Shown here: positions 5,742 to 9,477 of the stretch, piece by piece
How positions within the stretch are numbered: the stretch's first letter is position 1
How the letters are laid out: the number at the start of each line of letters is the position of its first letter
NCBI GenBank assembly: GCA_030446955.1
Contig: JAUJMG010000135.1
Location: forward strand, 1 to 9,477
Length of the DNA stretch: 9,477 bases
Reading direction: 5' to 3'
Origin: Thermomicrobiales bacterium
Lineage (GTDB): Bacteria; Chloroflexota; Chloroflexia; Thermomicrobiales; UBA6265
Notes under the pieces: model-generated
Databases searched by the model: none
Told to the model about the DNA's origin: nothing
What the model saw: only the letters and a program-made list of their open reading frames with translations
Position numbers and translations under genes: made by a program

Positions 5742-6869
5742 GTGAGCAGACCAATCACTCGACGTCAATTCTCTGCCCTGGCGATGGCGGCGGTGGCAGT
5801 TTCAAGCGCACGCGTCTCTTTCGGATCCGCAGCGGCACAAGAGGCGACCCCGGCCACTGAACAAGTCTTCAGCACTGGACCCTACGGTGAGGAGCCGACG
5901 CCGGCAAGTGAGGTGACACTCACCGATGCGGAACTGGAGCAGATTAGAGGCATGGGGGCCAAGGCGGCCATTGTCATGCACTACGGTGGCAACGACTGGT
6001 CAGTTGCTCAGATTGCCGGCTTGAAGAGCCAGTTCGAGCAGATGGGCATCGAAGTGATTGCCGAGACCGATGCTGGTTTCCAGCCCGAAACGCAAGTCTC
6101 GGACATTGAGACCACCCTGGCCCGGCAGCCCAACATCATTGTCTCAATTCCAACCGACCCGGTAGCGACGGCCGGAGCGTACCACCAAGCCGCCGAGCAA
6201 GGAGTCAAGCTCGTCTTCATGGACAACGTGCCGGAGGGCTTCGAGCAGGGCACGGACTACGTGAGCGTCGTCTCGGCAGACAACTACGGCAACGGGATCG
6301 TCTCGGCCAATATCATGGCCGAGAACCTGGGAGGCGAGGGCAAGATCGGCCTCGTCTACCATGCCGCCGACTTCTTCGTCACCAAGCAGCGGTACGACGC
6401 GTTCAAGAAGACCATTCAGGAGGAATACCCGGACATCGAGATCGTCGAGGAGCAAGGCATCGCGGGCCCCGATTTCGCGGGTCAGGCCGAAGGAGCCGCC
6501 TCCGCGATGCTGACCAAGCACGCCGATCTCAACGGCCTCTGGGCCGTCTGGGATGTCCCAGCCGAGGGCGTGGTGAACGCCATTCGGTCCTCGGGCCGCG
6601 ACGACGTGATCGTCACCACGATCGACCTTGGGCAGAACGTGGCGGTTGCGATGGCACAGGGCGAAATCATTAGGGGGCTGGGTGCCCAGCGGCCGTTCGA
6701 TCAGGGAGTGACCGAGGCGAAGCTGGCAGGATACGGCCTATTAGGGAAGCCTGCCCCGGCCTACGTCGCCCTTCCCGCGCTCAGGGTCACCGAGGACAAC
6801 GTCCTGGAGGCATGGACCCAGGTGTACCACCAAGATCCCCCCGAGGCGTTGGTCGAGGCGGCTAAGTAG
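5742..6869 (+). CDS. Tat-exported sugar ABC transporter substrate-binding protein (RbsB/periplasmic-binding type)
   Basis: This 375-residue protein starts at GTG 5742, with GGAGGAGG at 5727-5734, 7 bases upstream. The N-terminus carries a twin-arginine signal: TRRQF at residues 6-10, a hydrophobic core to about residue 20, and an A-rich likely cleavage region near residue 32 followed by QEATPATE. No lipobox Cys is present, so it is not an obvious lipoprotein. The mature part shows the two-lobed sugar-binding fold: IVMHYGGNDWSVAQIAGLKSQFEQMGIEV in lobe one, IIVSIPTDPVATAGAYHQAAEQGVKLVFMDN, and in lobe two KIGLVYHAADFFVTKQRYDAFKK and GLWAVWDVPAEGVVNAIRSSGRDDVIVTTIDLG. Family knowledge: such proteins deliver ribose, xylose, inositol or other monosaccharides to an RbsAC-type transporter, which is encoded next. 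The ligand is not predictable here. The 52-base gap before it holds only the ribosome binding site and a 7-codon open stretch. Confidence 0.92.
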   Translation: MSRPITRRQFSALAMAAVAVSSARVSFGSAAAQEATPATEQVFSTGPYGEEPTPASEVTLTDAELEQIRGMGAKAAIVMHYGGNDWSVAQIAGLKSQFEQMGIEVIAETDAGFQPETQVSDIETTLARQPNIIVSIPTDPVATAGAYHQAAEQGVKLVFMDNVPEGFEQGTDYVSVVSADNYGNGIVSANIMAENLGGEGKIGLVYHAADFFVTKQRYDAFKKTIQEEYPDIEIVEEQGIAGPDFAGQAEGAASAMLTKHADLNGLWAVWDVPAEGVVNAIRSSGRDDVIVTTIDLGQNVAVAMAQGEIIRGLGAQRPFDQGVTEAKLAGYGLLGKPAPAYVALPALRVTEDNVLEAWTQVYHQDPPEALVEAAK

Positions 6870-6871
6870 AG

Positions 6872-6906
6872 AGGGTGAGGGGGGCGATGCGCGCCCCCCT
6901 CACCCT
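6872..6906 (+). terminator. 15-bp intercistronic hairpin without U-tract (attenuating or mRNA-stabilising)
   Basis: Bases 6872-6886 (AGGGTGAGGGGGGCG) pair perfectly with 6892-6906, leaving a 5-nt loop at 6887-6891. It begins 2 bases after the binding-protein stop codon and is followed by GAATTC rather than a T-run, so a complete intrinsic terminator is unlikely. In ABC transporter operons such stem-loops after the binding-protein gene commonly give partial termination or protect the upstream mRNA, keeping binding protein in excess over the membrane parts. The stem is seen directly; the role is inferred. Confidence 0.75.
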
Positions 6907-6929
6907 GAATTCGGCGAGAGGTGACAGGG

Positions 6930-8432
6930 ATGGAATCGTTCGCCGTCCGCATGACCCAGATCACCAAAAGCTTCGCCGGTAACCGGGTGCTGCACGGCGT
7001 GGATTTCACCTTGGAGAAGGGAGAGATACACGCTCTAGTGGGCGGGAATGGCGCGGGCAAGTCTACCCTGATGAAAATTTTGGAAGGGGTGTACTCGGCG
7101 GATAGTGGGCAGATTGAGGTCGACGGCCGACCAGTACAGATTCGATCTGCCCAAGACGCCCGTGCCCTTGGCATCGGGATGATCTTCCAGGAATTCAGCC
7201 TGATCCCAACCCTCTCCGTCGCACAAAATGTCTTCCTCACCCAGGAACCGCGCTCCGGCGCGGGGCTCATTAATGATCGTGAGAGCGAGCACCGCACCCG
7301 TGCCATCTTTGCAGAGATGGAGGAGAAGATCGACCCGCGGGCAAGGCTCGGGGACCTGAGCACCGGTTATTGGCAACTGACCGAGATCGCCAAGGCCCTC
7401 GCTCAAGAGGCGCGCGTGCTGATCATGGACGAGCCGACTGCGTCGCTGACCGCAACCGAAACCGAATCACTGTTTGGGCTGATCCGGAAGCTGAAAGCGC
7501 GGGGAATCTCGATCATCTACATCTCTCATCGGATGGAAGAAATCTTCCGGATCACCGACCGTATCACTGTCCTGCGGGACGGTCAGCGGATCGTCACCGA
7601 GCAGACGAGCAATCTGACGATGCAGCAGGTGATCGACCACATTGTCGGCCAGACGATGGAGCAGGCCTTCGCGTGGCGAGAACGGCAGATCGATCGCGGG
7701 GTCGCGCCGCTGCTGGAGGTTAGGGGCATCACCGCCGGCCATAGAGTCCGCGGGGTGAGCTTCAGCCTGTATCCAGGCGAGATTCTCGGCATCGCGGGCC
7801 TCATGGGCAGCGGTCGCACGGAACTGGCCCGGGCGCTCTTCGGCATCGACCAGATCGAGGCTGGAGAAATCCTGGTCCGTGGACGCCGGGTTGACATCCG
7901 TAGCCCGGAGGACGCCATCGCGGCTGGATTCTCCCTGGTCCCGGAGGACCGGCGGCTCCAGGGGCTTGTCCTCGATCACTCCGTGAAAGACAACCTGCTC
8001 CTTCCCCTCCTGCAACGACTACGGCAAGGAGGGTTCATCGACGACTCCAAGGGTGATCAGGTGACACAGTCCTTCGTCAACAGCCTTCAGATCAAGACCG
8101 ATTCCATCTTCAAGCCGGTCCGGTTGCTCTCAGGTGGGAACCAGCAGAAGGTGGTGATCGGCAAGTGGCTCGCGACTGAGCCCGATGTGCTGATCATGGA
8201 CGAGCCAACTGCTGGCGTGGACATCCGGGCCAAGACCGAGATTCTTGGCGTGATTCGTCGGCTCGCCGACAGCGGCAAAGGCGTCATCGTCATCTCCTCG
8301 GAACCCGCAGAATTGCTCGCCGTCAGTGACCGCATGCTGCTCTTGCAGGATGGCACGCTGAAGCGTGAGATGAATCGGCAGGAGATCAGCTCGGAGGAGG
8401 AGCTTCACCATGCTGTCCAAGCCGCTCACTAG
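6930..8432 (+). CDS. RbsA-type sugar ABC transporter ATP-binding protein (two nucleotide-binding domains)
   Basis: The product is 500 residues from ATG 6930, the normal length of RbsA/XylG/MglA proteins. I prefer this ATG to the in-frame GTG at 6921, because AGGTGA at 6918-6923 then sits at proper spacing. Domain one has Walker A GGNGAGKST (residues 38-46), signature LSTGYWQ (143-149) and Walker B LIMDEPT with Asp167-Glu168. Domain two has the degenerate Walker A GLMGSGRT (290-297, Arg for Lys, usual for this family), signature LSGGNQQ (400-406) and Walker B with Asp424-Glu425, followed by AGVDIRAK. The first signature departs from the common LSxGxQQ by having Trp for the first Gln. The protein drives cytoplasmic ATP hydrolysis for import through the permease encoded next. 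Its last 23 bases overlap that gene, indicating translational coupling. Confidence 0.95.
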   Translation: MESFAVRMTQITKSFAGNRVLHGVDFTLEKGEIHALVGGNGAGKSTLMKILEGVYSADSGQIEVDGRPVQIRSAQDARALGIGMIFQEFSLIPTLSVAQNVFLTQEPRSGAGLINDRESEHRTRAIFAEMEEKIDPRARLGDLSTGYWQLTEIAKALAQEARVLIMDEPTASLTATETESLFGLIRKLKARGISIIYISHRMEEIFRITDRITVLRDGQRIVTEQTSNLTMQQVIDHIVGQTMEQAFAWRERQIDRGVAPLLEVRGITAGHRVRGVSFSLYPGEILGIAGLMGSGRTELARALFGIDQIEAGEILVRGRRVDIRSPEDAIAAGFSLVPEDRRLQGLVLDHSVKDNLLLPLLQRLRQGGFIDDSKGDQVTQSFVNSLQIKTDSIFKPVRLLSGGNQQKVVIGKWLATEPDVLIMDEPTAGVDIRAKTEILGVIRRLADSGKGVIVISSEPAELLAVSDRMLLLQDGTLKREMNRQEISSEEELHHAVQAAH

Positions 8433-9363
8433 GCCGACAACCATCCAGGTTGATTGGCGCCAGTACATGGTCTACATCGGGTTTGTTGCACTCTTCCTGT
8501 TCTTCGCGATCACCCTGCGCGATTCCGGTTTCACGACGACCAACAATCTGCTCAATATCGTCCGCCAGACGGCGATCATTGCGACCATGGCCGTGGCGAT
8601 GACCTTTGTGATTGCTGCAGGTCAGATCGACCTCTCCGTCGGAGCTGTAGCAGGTCTAAGCTCCGTCACGACGGCGATGACGATCGAGCGGTTTGGCCCC
8701 GTGGCAGGGATCGCTGCGGGCCTGCTGACAGGTATCATCGTAGGCGGGGTCAACGGACTTCTCGTGACGCGATTAGTCATTCCATCCTTCCTCGTCACCC
8801 TCGGCATGATGGGAGTAGCCCGTGGCGTGGCGATGTGGATCACCGACACAGCGCCCGTTCCGATCCTTGATGACCTGTACAACAACATGTTCGGAAGCGG
8901 AGAGGTAGGACCCATCCCATCCTTGCTCATCTGGATTGTTGTGGTAACGGCCATCGGGTACGTGGTTCTGCGCAAGACGGCCTACGGCCGCCAAGTGCTC
9001 GCGACGGGCGGCAATGAACCGGCTGCCCGCTTTAGCGGGGTGGACACAAGGCGGATCGGGCTGCTCGTGCTCACGGTTTCCGGAGCTGTCGCCGCGCTCG
9101 CAGGGATGCTCTACGCCGGCCGGCTACACTCGGGGCGGTTCCAGTGGGGCGAAGGTGACGAACTTTCGGTGATCGCTGCCGTGGTCCTCGGTGGAACCAG
9201 TTTGTTCGGCGGGAGCGGCTCGGTGATGGGTTCGGTGCTTGGCGCGCTGCTGATTGGCGTTGTCAATAACGGGCTGATCTTGATGGGGCTAGAAACCAGC
9301 CAACAAGTGATCATCCGCGGCGCCATCATCATCCTTGCCGTCGCGCTCGCCCGCCGGCGGTAG
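8410..9363 (+). CDS. RbsC-type sugar ABC transporter permease
   Basis: This 317-residue integral membrane protein is of the branched-chain/ribose permease type (RbsC, XylH, AraH). The ATG at 8410 follows a GGAGGAGGAG run inside the end of the ATPase gene. The first membrane segment is about residues 19-36. The conserved loop motif GQIDLSVGAVAGLSS lies at 71-85, and further hydrophobic stretches cover about 90-110, 115-140, 175-190 and 215-235. GGNEPAARFSGV from residue 200 is the cytoplasmic coupling segment that contacts the ATPase. The C-terminal part (LGGTSLFGGSGSVMGSVLGALLIGVV, then RGAIIILAVAL) is typical and full length, ending in an Arg-rich tail after the last helix. It would form a homodimeric pore with the RbsA-type ATPase. 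The substrate is unknown. Confidence 0.95.
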   Translation: MLSKPLTRPTTIQVDWRQYMVYIGFVALFLFFAITLRDSGFTTTNNLLNIVRQTAIIATMAVAMTFVIAAGQIDLSVGAVAGLSSVTTAMTIERFGPVAGIAAGLLTGIIVGGVNGLLVTRLVIPSFLVTLGMMGVARGVAMWITDTAPVPILDDLYNNMFGSGEVGPIPSLLIWIVVVTAIGYVVLRKTAYGRQVLATGGNEPAARFSGVDTRRIGLLVLTVSGAVAALAGMLYAGRLHSGRFQWGEGDELSVIAAVVLGGTSLFGGSGSVMGSVLGALLIGVVNNGLILMGLETSQQVIIRGAIIILAVALARRR

Positions 9364-9477
9364 TGAGCCGGGATCGTGATGTTCGCGTCATCTACTGGCG
9401 CCGGGTTAAGAAACCTCTGCCCTGATTCGCGGTCGTGCGTCACCCCTTGGTCAGGAGCAAGCGTTCGGTCCTGACTA
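9364..9477 (+). other. 3' flank of the operon with a hairpin reaching the window edge
   Basis: No gene is supported. TGGTCAGGA (9448-9456) pairs with TCCTGACTA (9469-9477), 9 bp with one G-U and a 12-nt loop. This could be the stem of an operon terminator, but the bases that would carry the T-run lie outside the window. Confidence 0.4.

Noticed and set aside
1..9477. CRISPR array, insertion sequence or phage genes
   Set aside because: No short regularly spaced repeats, transposase or phage-like proteins were seen. The only repeat of note is the pair of RNA units, which has two divergent copies.

Overview
The window (overall GC-rich, GTG and ATG starts, every supported gene on the + strand) looks like a chromosomal piece of a GC-rich bacterium. 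The exported binding protein has a twin-arginine leader whose mature start is rich in Gln-Glu-Ala-Thr-Pro-Ala. I associate that style with Thermomicrobia-type Chloroflexota such as Sphaerobacter. This taxonomic guess is an inference from style only.

Region 1 (1-1805) is an RNA-binding module. The window opens inside a gene for a bacterial Ro60/Rsr protein (TROVE domain plus a von Willebrand A domain with an intact MIDAS). Just downstream, two tandem non-coding RNA units (about 1544-1675 and 1692-1805) each fold into a structure I interpret as a bacterial Y RNA. Each has a terminal stem with the same motif, a helix ending GGGU/AUCC, then a bulged C, then GA/UU. Each encloses a circularly permuted tRNA-like domain in which a T-arm comes first and is followed by an acceptor-like hairpin. 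Unit 1 then continues into a canonical D-arm; unit 2 has no D-arm. The two copies differ by compensatory base changes, which supports the fold from within this window. This is the most interesting part of the sequence: a Ro protein with its own pair of tRNA-mimicking Y RNAs.

Region 2 (about 1806-2491) holds no gene I can defend. It contains some hairpin-forming sequence, including a three-segment set of mutually exclusive hairpins at 1992-2024, and no convincing promoter.

Region 3 (2492-9363) is a probable sugar or polyol uptake and oxidation operon of six genes. They are a gluconate 2-dehydrogenase subunit 3-like protein, a FAD-dependent GMC oxidoreductase, a TIM-barrel sugar isomerase/epimerase-like enzyme, a Tat-exported periplasmic-type sugar-binding protein, an RbsA-type double ATPase and an RbsC-type permease. 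Genes overlap or are separated by at most about 60 bases. A perfect 15-bp hairpin without a U-tract lies between the binding-protein gene and the ATPase gene, where such operons often reduce downstream expression. Import by the ABC transporter followed by flavin-dependent oxidation and then TIM-barrel processing is a sensible route. The exact sugar cannot be read from the sequence. The last 114 bases hold no gene, but a hairpin ends at the window edge.
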